A stretch of 64,000 nt of DNA from Lunularia cruciata (taxonomy: Eukaryota; Streptophyta; Marchantiopsida; Lunulariales; Lunulariaceae), in NCBI GenBank assembly GCA_948567375.1, contig OX419756.1:54388333-54452332 (forward strand), in the 5' to 3' direction. Shown here in pieces: positions 11,381-22,700 of the stretch (positions are counted from its first letter, which is position 1; every line of letters begins with the position of its first letter). The notes beneath the pieces were generated by a model. That model was not told the DNA's origin. It did not search any database and saw only the letters and a program-made list of their open reading frames with translations. The position numbers and the translations under genes were made by a program.

Positions 11381-13231
11381 ATATTGTGACTCACAAGGAG
11401 GTGGCGATACTACTTGTCATGTCCTTACCTTGAGTTTGTAGTTGCACTCGAATGTTCGCGACCACGATTATATATCAGGTTGTGTTGTCCGATAACGTTT
11501 TACTTTTGCGTCGACGTCCTCTAAATTCTAGTACGACCGATTCAAAGGGTTACTCCTGAACCATCTGTTTGTGGCTTGGGTGGGCCTGAGCCACCTTCTT
11601 CTTGGTTAACTTCTTCTCAGCTTGAAAGCATCAAGAGGGTTGTCTTCAACATAACTTGTATTATATTTAAGTTTTCCAATCTAAGTTGTGTTCAGTATCT
11701 GAGTTAAAGTTTAATTTATTCTTGGTGCTACTTTGGTCCGCGGATACTAAGGTGAAACGAATTATATGAAAACCATGACAACAAGTGCTATCCTGTGTGG
11801 TAGCGATGACGGATTTTGACTCTTGCAAAACAACTTTCAATACCTAAATACCTAAATACCTAAAAATACCCAAACTTTCAATACCTACATTGGGAACCGA
11901 AGTCTTCATGTCTGTAACTTTTTAAGGTAATCATGAGTTTGATCATGATGTAGCTAATCAAATGTTAGGCAATGAACTGATCAAGATCCATGAGATGTAG
12001 AATACGTATTAATGATATATAACATTTAGGTGAAATAAAACATTGCAAGCATGTAAATCAGCAGTTTATAACCACTATAAAAATTTCAAGTTGGGTGCCA
12101 TGTTATCCATGTAGGTTACTCTTGATTAATATATATTATTTTGATAAATCTTATAAAACGAAATTTATTAACTTGAGTTACATTATCTATATTAGTGATC
12201 ATGATAGGGATAACGGTCTATTAGTATGTACCAATACTAGATACCTATATAAGCAAATGGCTAAGAGATCAGATATTTAAAAAAAATATTTAATCTATAT
12301 TTACCTTTAACAATTTTTAGTATTATCAATATATGTAAGATCCAGATTTCCAGTTTATAATTTTAATTCATAGTTCTAATAAATTGATTTCGATAGATTA
12401 ATATAGTTATATCAATTTCCTGATGCTTAATCTTCAATTTCTCCGAATTTCTATGAGATAGTAGAAGTTAAAATCATGAATATCAGATTTACTACTTCAA
12501 ACAAACTTCTTGATTTAAATAATTATCCATTAAATTATTCATACTGGTGATATGTGAAAAACGTATATTGCCGCAAATATGTCAAATCATGTCCCATGCT
12601 CATCTTCTTTGACTCGATAGTTTTCAAACTATTATTTTGATTGTCAAAGTGAATATTTTGAATTTCTCAGCAAAATGATCTCAACTATAATAATTGTTGA
12701 ATAAAAATCAAAAACTGTTTGTTTGATCATGCATTTTTAAAAAGTGGTAAATTTTCACCGGATGCATGTCTCTCCAATATTCCACATGGTTAAAATGAAA
12801 ATGTTCTGGAGCAAAGCTAGTCAAAATTCTGTTAACAAATTCTAGAAGATTCAGATAAACAAACATCCAAATCGACTATCCTCGATACCCTACGTCATTA
12901 GTATCATGACTAAGGCATGTACTACCAACTGACTGGTTATGTGGGCTTATTTAGTTGAGAATACAAGAATATAATTATAAATCATGAATTTAAATCTAAA
13001 GTCGTTTTGGAACATAGCCGTCATATAGGTGATTCTTCACGGGACGTACAACATAAACGGCACTTATCATCTCACTTAAGTAAAGTCATGCGCATGTCTT
13101 TGGTTTTTTTTTCTCTCTAAAATATTTTCATTTTTTAGACCAGAGAAGAATATACATCAAATCTTGCTTTGCTATTACTCTATCCCCTAGAACCAATTAT
13201 ATTGCGTAAATCAATCCTCTTAATTAAATTC

Positions 13232-13315
13232 GTAAAAGGGGACCACGTAAAAAACACGAAGGATGGGAAAACCCCATCAAGCCATACAAGGGTGAGACAA
13301 AATAAATAAATTTTA
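13232..13315 (-). mobile_element. Short retroposon: 5'-truncated LINE tail, copy 6a
   Basis: An 84-bp insertion between perfect 12-bp repeats TTAATTAAATTC (13220-13231 and 13316-13327). On the minus strand it carries TGTCTCACCCTTGTA, a TGATGGGGTTTTCCC box, CATCCTTCGTG and a final ACGTGGTCCCC. It is immediately followed by another family copy. Confidence 0.82.
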
Positions 13316-13327
13316 TTAATTAAATTC

Positions 13328-13425
13328 AAAAAATGTGACCGCGCATCCATCACGAAAGATAGGAATATCCCATCAAATGCATACAAGGGTGAAACGGAAT
13401 CGGTAAAATGGTGCTAAGCCCCCGT
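13328..13425 (-). mobile_element. Short retroposon: 5'-truncated LINE tail, copy 6b
   Basis: A second copy in the same orientation directly after copy 6a. It is longer at its 5' end because it includes the GGGGGCTTAGCACC hairpin region. The right flank (from about 13426, TTAATTGGAAATT) is an imperfect match to the 12-bp repeat bounding copy 6a. The site therefore shows target, copy, target, copy, diverged target. Confidence 0.72.
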
Positions 13426-13631
13426 TTAATTGGAAATTTTATTAACAAATATAACTTTTAATAAGGGGCTCTACCCGCTATGAATCTATTTTAAAGTTTT
13501 AATACGATCCAAAGTTAGAGGAATCCACTGGGGAAGAGTATGTTGTGTGTTTTTGGACAAGTTTAGCATGTGTCTTTCCATACTCCATACTTGGTTTCTT
13601 TCTTCTCAGTTAAGTCCTATATATTAAACAA

Positions 13632-14427
13632 GATGCAGCAGTTCTACACTAGATGCAGCGGCGGTCCACATGACACGGTGTCCTTTTGGAGGACAAAGGA
13701 TAGCAACCCATGATGCCATTCGAGACATAGTGTTTGCTATGGCACGAGAGAGTGTATACTTGGCTTGGAGGGAGCGTTCATATGCGTTGCAGACGACACA
13801 TGTCAGGGCAGACTTATACTTGGTCCGAGATGATTAGGTGACAATAGCGGATGTCGTGGTCACGGACCCTACGCGGGATACGGTTTCGGAGGGAGTGATT
13901 ACCCATCCCCCTGGATGGGCGGAGAGTGCAGCAACAGGTTGCAAGGTCTCCAAGTATAGGGGCATGCAGCGAGGTCACCTCTTTGTTCTTCTAGCCTTGG
14001 AGTTGTATGGAGCGATGGACACCGCATTTGACACATTTGTCAAGGAGTGTGCGAGAGCTTATCATGTTAGGTGTCAGGGGTACCATTCTCACTCTCATAC
14101 TTTGTAGTATATTTTATACAGCGTGTCTCCATTGCTCTACAGAGGGCAGTGGCTGGTGCAATCCATAGGAAAGCAATCACATTGGGTGACGTTTCTTTGG
14201 ATGCTCCAATTGTGTATAGACAATACAATTTGCATAGCTCGGATATCTTAGGTGTGGTAGAGCAGATTTCTGATACAGACTCTAATGGGGCTTAGCCCCA
14301 TGTTACCATTTTTGTCTCTCCCTTTTACGGCTTGATGGGGTCTTCCCATCCTTCATTTTGTCTCTCCCTTGTACGGCTTGATGGGGTCTTCCCCTCCTTC
14401 ATTTTTCCTACACGGTCGCCTTCTATC
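13632..14427 (+). mobile_element. 5'-truncated LINE (non-LTR retrotransposon) with RLE-like coding remnant
   Basis: A 796-bp insertion flanked by perfect 11-bp direct repeats ATATTAAACAA (13621-13631 and 14428-14438). The first two thirds hold a decayed coding region (listed separately). The rest is a 3' untranslated tail with GGGGCTTAGCCCC, two 46-bp modules (near 14313 and 14359) each with GTCTCTCCCTT and CTTGATGGGGTCTTCCC, and an end CACGGTCGCC plus TTCTATC. The tail is the sequence scattered as short copies at 2.2, 5.1, 7.8, 8.2, 8.5, 13.2, 13.3 and 16.6 kb. Flanking duplications of variable length, 5' truncation and a constant 3' end are the classical signature of target-primed reverse transcription. 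Confidence 0.85.
13655..14295 (+). pseudogene. LINE ORF C-terminus, restriction-like endonuclease-like, decayed
   Basis: An open frame near 13655-13834 reads through HDAIRDIVFAMARE and then RADLYLVRDD. After an in-frame stop (TAG at about 13834) it continues with IADVVVTDP and on to about 14107. A different frame then takes over from about 14071 with FIQRVSIALQRAVAGAIHRK, ending at 14295. The stop and the frame change show it is dead. The spacing R-x-D-L then about 13 residues to A-D-V fits the RPD..D core of restriction-like endonucleases found C-terminal to reverse transcriptase in R2-like non-LTR elements, and a Cys/His-containing stretch precedes it. The HDAIRD..AR and RVSIALQRA blocks resemble, from memory, C-termini of reverse-transcriptase proteins in algae and early plants. 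Reverse transcriptase itself is missing. Endonuclease assignment is inference from short motifs. Confidence 0.6.
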
Positions 14428-14438
14428 ATATTAAACAA

Positions 14439-15439
14439 AAGAGTTTGCCCAATACCCGCAAATGGTATACAGGGAAAACCAAAAAAAAGGAAGTGAAAAG
14501 AGTAGAGATGATTTCGTTCGGACAGTTTACATTACCGAATTGGCTGGAAAGAAAATACAACTCTCGAGAGTACTGCCAAGAAATTAGAAATATTTTGCAT
14601 TTTTAGAATCTTTACCAATAAGAAGAGTTTACTTATTATCGGTCCTACTTGACAATATACGGTCTCGAAGGATGTGGGCAGTTGACCCTAAGTCCACTCA
14701 AAAACACAGGCTGCTGTTTGCTTATGAATCCCAATATTGCATTCATGAAATTTACCTTACAAGTGAAGTTGTCTGACCACACGTCATATTCTTTCCTGTA
14801 CTTAGAATATTTGTCTCATTTAGCCGTTAATTGTTTCCAGTCAAGCGGCTACCCATTGGTTGGAATCTCATTGTTTCAGAGGTTTAAGTTGTTCAAAATC
14901 ATGGAGATGTGCGTGCGGATCGGCAGAGAGTGCCTAGAAGATATGTCGGAAAGCAGCAAAAGGTTTGGTTGATTCGTGCAAACATTGAACAGTAGCTAAA
15001 TCCCATGATTGGGTTGAATATAATGAATAATTTCACTAGTAATCAATAGTCTAGATATTTTGTATAGTTAGATCTATAATGCAGAGGCAAAATATAAATT
15101 ATTTAAACATGTGTCCTTGTATTGTGTTTTGTAGAAATATACATGTTAGACCCGACGATTTCATGTAAATTACATGATATGTGGTATTGTAAAATTAGAA
15201 ATATTGTTAAAGATATTAGTATAATGTAAATAATATTAAAAAATTTAAGTACATTCATTTATATAGAGTTCATTGAGATAAATAAATTTTTATATCAATG
15301 ATTTGAATAAATTTTATGATATAATTTTGAATTTTGAATTTATAAAATAACAACTCTTAAAAATTTTATATTTATAATAAAATAAGTATTTACTGTAAAA
15401 AATTTTATAAATTGTTTTACGATTCTACAAGGGCGTTTA
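14439..15439. other. Non-coding stretch, no gene recognised
   Basis: Includes a 107-codon plus-strand ORF (14649-14972), the longest in the region, with no domain I recognise and no supporting context. From about 15000 the sequence turns strongly AT-rich and stop-dense. No RNA gene or transposon end was seen. Confidence 0.45.
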
Positions 15440-15770
15440 GGGCAATATTTACTATTCAGATCTTGAGTGGTTCTATTCCACATGCACACCGACGATATTT
15501 GCTATTTGCGTCTTTAGTCGCTCCACTGCCCATGCCTATAGACAATATTTGCGATAGTGTCTTGACTTGCTCTGCTTCGCATAACTATGTAAAATGCCGT
15601 AGATAATATTCGCGATTTGTGTCTTTAGTTGCTCTACTGCACATACCTTTAGACAATATTTGCGATTGTATCTTCACTGCTCCTTGCTTCGCATAACTAT
15701 GTAAAATCTTTGTTGGTCTATCTTTGCTTGCTCTACTTCGCAAACCGTATCTTGCTGTACTGCAATCATT
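15440..15770. repeat. Minisatellite of about 50-60 bp units in a 111-bp higher-order period
   Basis: Five or six diverged units each begin ATATTTGCGAT-like (near 15442, 15494, 15546, 15607 and 15657) and continue with a TCTTTAGTTGCTCTACTGC or TTGCTCTGCTTCGCATAAC type second half. The two second-half types alternate. TCTTTAGT recurs at 15511 and 15622 (111 bp), and CTTCGCATAACTATGTAAAAT recurs in the paired units. The left and right ends fade gradually. Confidence 0.85.
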
Positions 15771-16572
15771 ATCGAGAACGTCCCATGAGTACATCTCGTG
15801 TCTAAAACAGCAGAGGCAAAAGTTGCCAACATTGTTGTAAGAGAGACTGCAACGGAGATTACAAACGTGCATTTTCCACCTTGCACATAGTCCAACAGTT
15901 CATATCTCATTCATGCATGCAGATTTTGGCCTACATCTAATCTACCCAACTGTAAGATTTATCTAGTCCGTGACAAACAGCAGTGCTCTTTGAGTTCGCT
16001 GCGAAGAATTACAGTACTACGCAGACACAAAATGGAATGTCCGAAGAATGTCCAAATTCGGAAATTCTGGCAAATGACACTGACAGTACAGTCTATTACA
16101 AATAGAAGTCCATGACTGGTTTAGCGGAACTTACTTTTTTCATCACAATATTATATGAAAGCAATGCCGAGGTATGTAGAGAGCTAGGTCAAACCTTTAT
16201 CTATGGGACTCCAACTTGAATTATTGCAGATCCGTGAACTGTGAATGTAAACGATGATGGCTTTCCTTCTCGAGCCCGGCAGAATTTTGGGCTTCGTTAT
16301 ATTCTTGTGTTCATTGGGCTCGACACTAACCAGGACAGGATTTGGTAGGCTCCTTTTAGTATTTTGAATTAAAACACAAGATACTGTTTGTTGGCAATTA
16401 TTTCGCTGATATCTCAGATTTAGTGGAGCATGTAGATAAGAAGCTAGCAAATAGAATATGCGCAAGATAGGTGCAAACGAAATTCAATCGGAATATTTTA
16501 TTATTTATGTAAGACGCACTGCTGGTTCGAGTTATATTCCAATGTATTTGAAATAAAAGCTTTTATTTTACT
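15771..16572. other. Non-coding stretch, no gene recognised
   Basis: Mixed composition. Overlapping minus-strand ORFs of 78-95 codons run out of the minisatellite or stand alone without motifs. Nothing else is recognisable. Confidence 0.45.
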
Positions 16573-16583
16573 TTACATAGACA

Positions 16584-16728
16584 TGAAAATAATAGAGAAG
16601 AAGGCGACCGCGTAGAAAAACCGATGGATGAGAAGGCCCCATCAATCTGTACAAGGGAGAGGAAAAAAAAGTTAAAATGGAGGTAATCCCCAATAGAGTG
16701 TGGAGGCACAAAGAGAATCCCAAAGTTC
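16584..16728 (-). mobile_element. Short retroposon: 5'-truncated LINE tail, copy 7
   Basis: On the minus strand: CACTCTATTGGGGATTACC, TTTTAAC, CTCTCCCTTGTACAG, a TTGATGGGGCC box, CATCCATCGG and CTACGCGGTCGCC followed by TTCTTCTCT. Flanks TTACATAGACA (16573-16583) and TTACATAAAGACA (16729-16741) are a near-match target duplication. The hairpin pair is partly degraded. Confidence 0.75.
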
Positions 16729-16741
16729 TTACATAAAGACA

Positions 16742-19700
16742 ACGAGTTAGAAAAGGGTTCTGTTTCCTTTCCACATTCATTTAATCTTTCATGCTATGTT
16801 ACGCGTGATAGCCTGTGGCCTCGCCAAAGACTTGTCTTTCTTCCTTTTGGCGTTTGAGATTCCATGTTCGCCCGAACCCGACGGTGCGAGTGTTTTCTAG
16901 AGTGAGTAGGTAGGTAGGTACCTCGCCGCATTGATGGAAAATGGTCACTTAGTAGCCATGGTAGAGATGTAGAAGCACTCGTGTCATTAACTATGTTAGG
17001 AGCAGCCGCATGGATGTGACAACATGCGTGGAATGCAAATAAACCTGACATCAGATTGGATCGAAAATTAAAGCCGACAATTCTGAAGCTTAAACGAGAA
17101 ACAAACCTTAGCAACGGTACAGACGTTTGACCTTAGCCTCAATAAATCTGTCAAGCGTATGTAACCGGTGTTCTGTACTAAATCAAGGTAAAGGTCGACT
17201 GCTCCAGCAGCACAAGTGAAGTTGAGGAAGGAGGAGGCGCACGCAAATTCATAATTTGACGTCCATACATGTCCACTGCTGCTTACATGGTGAGTTACTT
17301 CAGTACCGTTATGGGTGTTAGTGGCATTTTGTTGCTGTTTTGGTGGGCTCGATATTTCGTCCCAAGCGAGTCATGAATAGGGGAGATCCTATAAACCCGA
17401 AACTTGAACATAACGCTTGAGATCTAGAGTGAAGTGAAGGGAACGGTGTTTAGGGACTTTAAGTTTAGAGGTCCTTCATGGCATAAAGCGCGTCATATAG
17501 TGTAGAGTTTAACATCAGTTTACGCGCTCGCACGCTGCCCCGGAGGTGTTCTGGCAACTAGCGAACTACGATCGATAGAAGTAGGAATAATGTTGGCGCA
17601 TCTCCTCCTCCAGATGGGAAGCGAATATTCATACAGTGGTCCCAATGCATCCCATGCCGATTGTGTGTCACAGTCGAAGGTTTGAGAATTATTGAAACAA
17701 GAAGGAATCAGAAAACGAAGATCCGATCCATAGTAAATTTAAGAGAGCTCAATCTGATTACGCTCTATTTGTACTTGGCGCTGTGACGGTGGTCCCTGGA
17801 GGTCGAAGTACTTGGTGCTTCAAAGTCCCCGCAAGGAAAAAGGACTTGGTTCAAACTAGAGCCGTGTCACCGTCTGCTGATCTATGCTTGCCTCACTTAA
17901 GCGAGGCTTGAGTGAGTTTAGGGGATTTACTCAATTCCGCTTGGCTGATTGGATTTAGGTACTCTTCCTGTACAGAGACGGTTTGTGTAGGGTTTGTAAA
18001 AGCTAGTTACAATTAGCCCCGTACCCAGCCAGCACACTCTTTACTCGCACATCCGTCAGCAGCACCATGATGTCTCTCACATTCTATGGTAAGTTTCGCA
18101 AAAATTCACCATGCATCCATCGTTTTTATTTATAACGCACGGCCACTCTGAAGATTGATATGATGCAGCCATACCCCACCCTGGCCTTGCTACACTCCTT
18201 GCACATTTGCTTGGGTAACCTTCCCCTCCCTACTGGTCGTGCACAAAAAAAACTCATGGTGTACTGTACATTAAGCTCTAGCTACACTCTCTCCAGGAAT
18301 CTATAGTAGTTAGCTAGCTCAGCTGCCGAGAGCAGTAGCGGAGGAGACGTAAGTGGACTGTGATGGTGAATGCGGAACTGGTTTGCACATGCGCGGTATA
18401 GTGATGCTGTTGACGTGAAAGATTCATAAAGAAGGATGGCCCATACCCAGGGTGACGCTCGCAACGTATCTATTTACGCACACAATCTAGATCTTGTGTA
18501 CTTCTATCAATTAAGCACAAGAATTCGAACAATGCAAACTATCACCATACTTTATATGTTCACTGCCTCATTCCTCGTCACCAGGTATAACTCTTTTGTC
18601 CCCTTGCCGATACTTAAACGTTGGTTCTTTGCTTGATTTCTCGACAGATTATGAAAGTGATGTCGATCCTCTATTTCCAGGATACACAATAATAACTCAA
18701 ACGTGGTCATCAGGGCGAGCTTGTCATAAATGACGAAAATCCACGAGAGGTTCTTTAACTCTCCTAGTTTTCGAAATCTATCTACGTAACTTATAGAAGC
18801 ACGATAACCAAAAGATTACTACTGTACCAAACCAGGTCCTCGATTTACCATTGTGCTCAGGGTCGGCTGTGCTAGCAGACGTTTATTCAGAACATGTCGC
18901 TTGCAGTGAAGGGTTCCTTCGTTTCCTTTTCGCGTTTTGATTTTGCGGCTTACGGTGTGACAAGGGAACAACTTTAAGGTGGAGCTACAGTATTAGCATT
19001 TCCTTCTCCTTTCAGTAACGAGAACGTCTCGACTGAAACCTCTAAAGATGTTATCTCCCAAATTGTTGGAGGCCTGAACAGCTGAAAGTTCGCCTACCAA
19101 GTCCAGACTTCAAACAACAACAGTCGGGTAAATAATGGTCTATGCAACTAGGTAGGAAGATGGAGGTAAAGGCGACCGTAATGGTCATGTTAGACCCACT
19201 GGAAACTCGTGTACCACGTTCCCAGGAATATTCAGAATCCGAAGCAGAACACTGTACGGAAAACACATGCTCATTTGGATGGTTGATCCTTGCTAGGATC
19301 CAAGGCAAAGGTCATTTTGCATACGCTGATCGATTTTTGTGCTGGTAAATGATATGTTTTGATCCAACTTTTAGGATCAGATACAGTGCACACTGAGGCT
19401 AGCTCCGAAAAGTAACCGAACAGGCGATACCAGCGGTCTGGAGGTAGTGCAGTGTGTCCAAAGAAAGGAGGGAACGGGGGCCGGGACCCGGAGGGTATCA
19501 TGGCATCATCAAACAAAGGATTTCCATTTCTTTGCAGCCTTTGGAGCTTTTATGTTGCTGCTTAGCAGCCGGGTGTCATGCGTCCTTGCACGTACTAGTA
19601 CCTGATGACGTGAAGATTCGTTCTTGTTAATGTCTAATCCAGCGAAACATGCCGTTCAGCGGCAGATTCCGACTGCAGCAGCGAAGAAAAAGAAAAACTG

Positions 19701-22700
19701 CCTGGCTTTCCCCAAAGAAACAATAGCTAAAAAGTGAACGCTGGGCATTTTACCTTCGTTCGTCATTTCCTCGTTCAGACATACAGACAGACAGCTGACA
19801 ACTATACTGTGATTATTGAGCTCTACAGTAGTAGACTAGCTAGGATTATCTATGATGGTTTCCCAATCTGCCCATAATTTTTCACCATATCACATTTCGG
19901 TCTAAGCAGCTGCATGCGTAATCCTTCGGGTGGCAATATTCTTCGAGGCCAATCACACCACTGCTAGAGAGTTTCCTTGAACGAACGGGGTCCCCGAGGA
20001 TCAGTGGAATCTTGCTCCTTGTCTGTAAGAACTTTCCCTTCTCTTTGGACAACCGAGTACTCCTTTCTTTCTTAGACTACCGAGGGGAGAATCTATTATA
20101 TAGGACGGAGGGAAGCTTGGGCTGGACGGAAGAATTTGTTTGACGATGTTCTGCCAACGGTCCAGGTCATGTTCACCTAATAAGAGTACTTTTTTACTTT
20201 CTGCTATTAATGCATAAGTATCGACCAAAGAGCTCTGTCTGTCTGCGTGTCAATTCGAAATTCATGTACTTCGGTTTTCTTGGCAATTCCAATGCTGGCC
20301 AGTCGATCGACTGCAGTCCTTCAAATGACCAACTTCGAATGCAAATTCTTCCCCGTTGTCTCTAACAGCCGAGATCAAAATATGTAAGAAAATTTCTGTC
20401 GCGGCTACTGCCGCTGAAATTTTGAGAAATTTTGAGGATAATTCTTACATACCTGTGCTCCTACCCGACAACGATTCTTGACATGTAAGTGATGTGGATT
20501 GTCCCAGGAGAGTTCGAGCGGACCCCCGCCGTCGTAACTAGAGTGGTAAACGGAGTATCTTGATGCAATACCCGGCCAACGGAGCAAAATCGACTATCAG
20601 TCAGGCGACGTAAGCATTTAGGTGAAGTTCACATGCACACAACGCGACGACGACTCTGCAGCTCTAGATTCGACAGGTTCAGCCAAATTTCGGTTGCTAA
20701 CAGATTACCCTGGCCCCAGAAATTTAACAAAAGCATTCTTTTCTGTCATTTGTGACTACTCTCAACTTTGAAGGGTTTGAACCAGAGGCTTACGTCTTAG
20801 TCAGACGACGTAAGCATTCGTGGAAAAATTCGCATCCGATTTACACGTGGACACTGCAGCATAAGCAATTCAGTCGCCTCTAGAATACTAATCAAATCAA
20901 TTGCGTGGAACTTTGGTCCTGCAGTGCAATGCCGCTGAGCCGGGAACGGGTGTTGTTTAGATCAGTACTATGCGTGAAGTCTGAAAGGAACTGCCTCTGC
21001 TGATGACATACATTGGCGCGGGTGGAGATGATGAAAGGTATCATAGAGGAGTCGGTGATCAACCAAACCGTCTTTGACGGCGAAACGAGGGAAACGGAAT
21101 GGAACGGAATGCACGTACAATGTATCCACCTGAGGGGTACATCTCCAGCACACATAGAGAAATTTAGAAAGTGGAGGGATCGAACTATGAGCTTCGTATA
21201 GGGAACATATGAGATCTGGAGAGAAACAACAGGGGCCAGTGGATAACTGTCTTTCCAAGATGGGAGATATGGCGAAAACGTGGTAATGCGGAAGAAAATG
21301 GCTGCACGTGACGAAGCGTGTTAAGTGCGGTGAACATGTGACATGCAGTTACTACCAGTGTAAGCAGCACCATCTTATTATGGGTACGTATTCTGCCCCA
21401 ATCTGCTTGAAATTTGTGAGAGAGGGAAAGTGTGTCCATCTAGCATATCTACGTCATTAAACCTTTCTTTTACACCCAGCACCCAGTTTCTTTATTTACC
21501 ATTTGCCTCCGTTGAGGAGTGAACTTGATTGGCGATTATATTTAGGCAAGCACTCCTATTCGCAAGCAACTTGAGGGCTCCAGGTTCTCTCAATTTGCGG
21601 GTTCGGGGATCTGCGAATATGTGTAAAACTGATCTCTGTAGTGTAATAGAGTAGAACTACCACAAATTCTAACTACAGTAGAATTCCAAACAAATTTGGA
21701 GTCGGCTCAAATGGCAACCCGCCTCTCAACCCTTTTGTCATCTTAGATCAACTATTTTCCACCCGAGGACGTGGGAAAAGGACTTTCGCCCCAACATCAT
21801 CTCCAGGTACCGATGTACCCCCCTTAAACTTGAACTCGTGACGTGCCGGAGAATACACTACTGTACGTATATATCATTCACGTAACCCGGCTTACCCGCT
21901 CCTGAACCCTGATTAAAATTCGGTTAACTTGGGGATGAGGAAGGGGTTGGGTTCTCTGTGTAGTGCGAATCCTGAATCCTCTGTGTAGTCTCACCAACTG
22001 AGATCTATTTATAGTGAGTCCAGGAGAGTTGGCGGCATGGAAAAGCTTCAACTCTATTCATTCATTCAGACATCACGACAAGAAAGTTACTTGATTGTTG
22101 CTTGTTTCTCCCGGATAATACTGGCTCTCTTGGACCACATATACAATCTGGTCAAGGTCAGTCTGGATACTTTGTACTACATAGCCCCGCCGGCACCAAG
22201 AATGTACCGTGGTATTTGATATTATGAACAATCATCTGTAGTTAACTCATTCTACCTGAATATACGGTCGATAGGTCCATGGTTTCAAAGGAATACACAA
22301 TCCGAATAACACCAGCTGCCAAGGTCGTCTCTAAGGAAATCAATCGAACCCGACACGATCTCAGTTCATGATCATTGCTCTGTCACAAGTACTCCGAATC
22401 CTTCTAGCAAGTCAGGCGTCTCAAAACAAGTTTCACCGTTTCAAGCAAGATACAGATGAGGAATTTTTCATACCCGTTAGCCCAATCATGATGGTGTGCA
22501 TCAGTCAACTTCTCATTGACCGAGGGTCATGCATTCCACTCTTCTCCCAAGACGCATTTGAGGAGGAATTTGTATCTTTGATGTACCATCCATGTCCCTA
22601 GAAGTTTGTTCGCGCGAAGCAGTTGGTACATGGAGTACACAATTGTCTGCTTGTCCATCAGAGTATCAAACAGGACGTACTGGCATTTCTATTCAGAAAG

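Larger units (their letters stand above)
4451..13219. other. Compositionally mixed non-coding region with retroposon scraps
   Basis: Base composition becomes visibly less AT-rich at about 4.45 kb and, apart from AT-rich islands near 9.1-10.0 and 12.0-12.8 kb, stays so. ORFs never exceed about 105 codons, none carries a domain I recognise, and overlapping ORFs on both strands look like chance. Inside it lie the short retroposons, the TTTA-tailed block, the tandem repeats and the palindrome listed separately. No tRNA or rRNA was recognised. Confidence 0.5.

Noticed and set aside
14649-14972. 107-codon plus-strand ORF
   Set aside because: No domain, no codon or context support, and length is within chance for this composition.
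15440-15770. CRISPR-like alternation of repeats and spacers
   Set aside because: The spacer parts are themselves diverged repeats, and the context is eukaryotic.
16909-16921. GTAG repeats as a possible microsatellite
   Set aside because: Only about three units; too short to matter.
16794-17114. 106-codon minus-strand ORF, Arg/Ser/His-rich
   Set aside because: No recognisable domain and no promoter or neighbour supports it.
18067-18100. ATG in good context followed by a GTAAGT donor, like a short first exon
   Set aside because: No matching acceptor and coding exon could be identified downstream; such motifs occur by chance.
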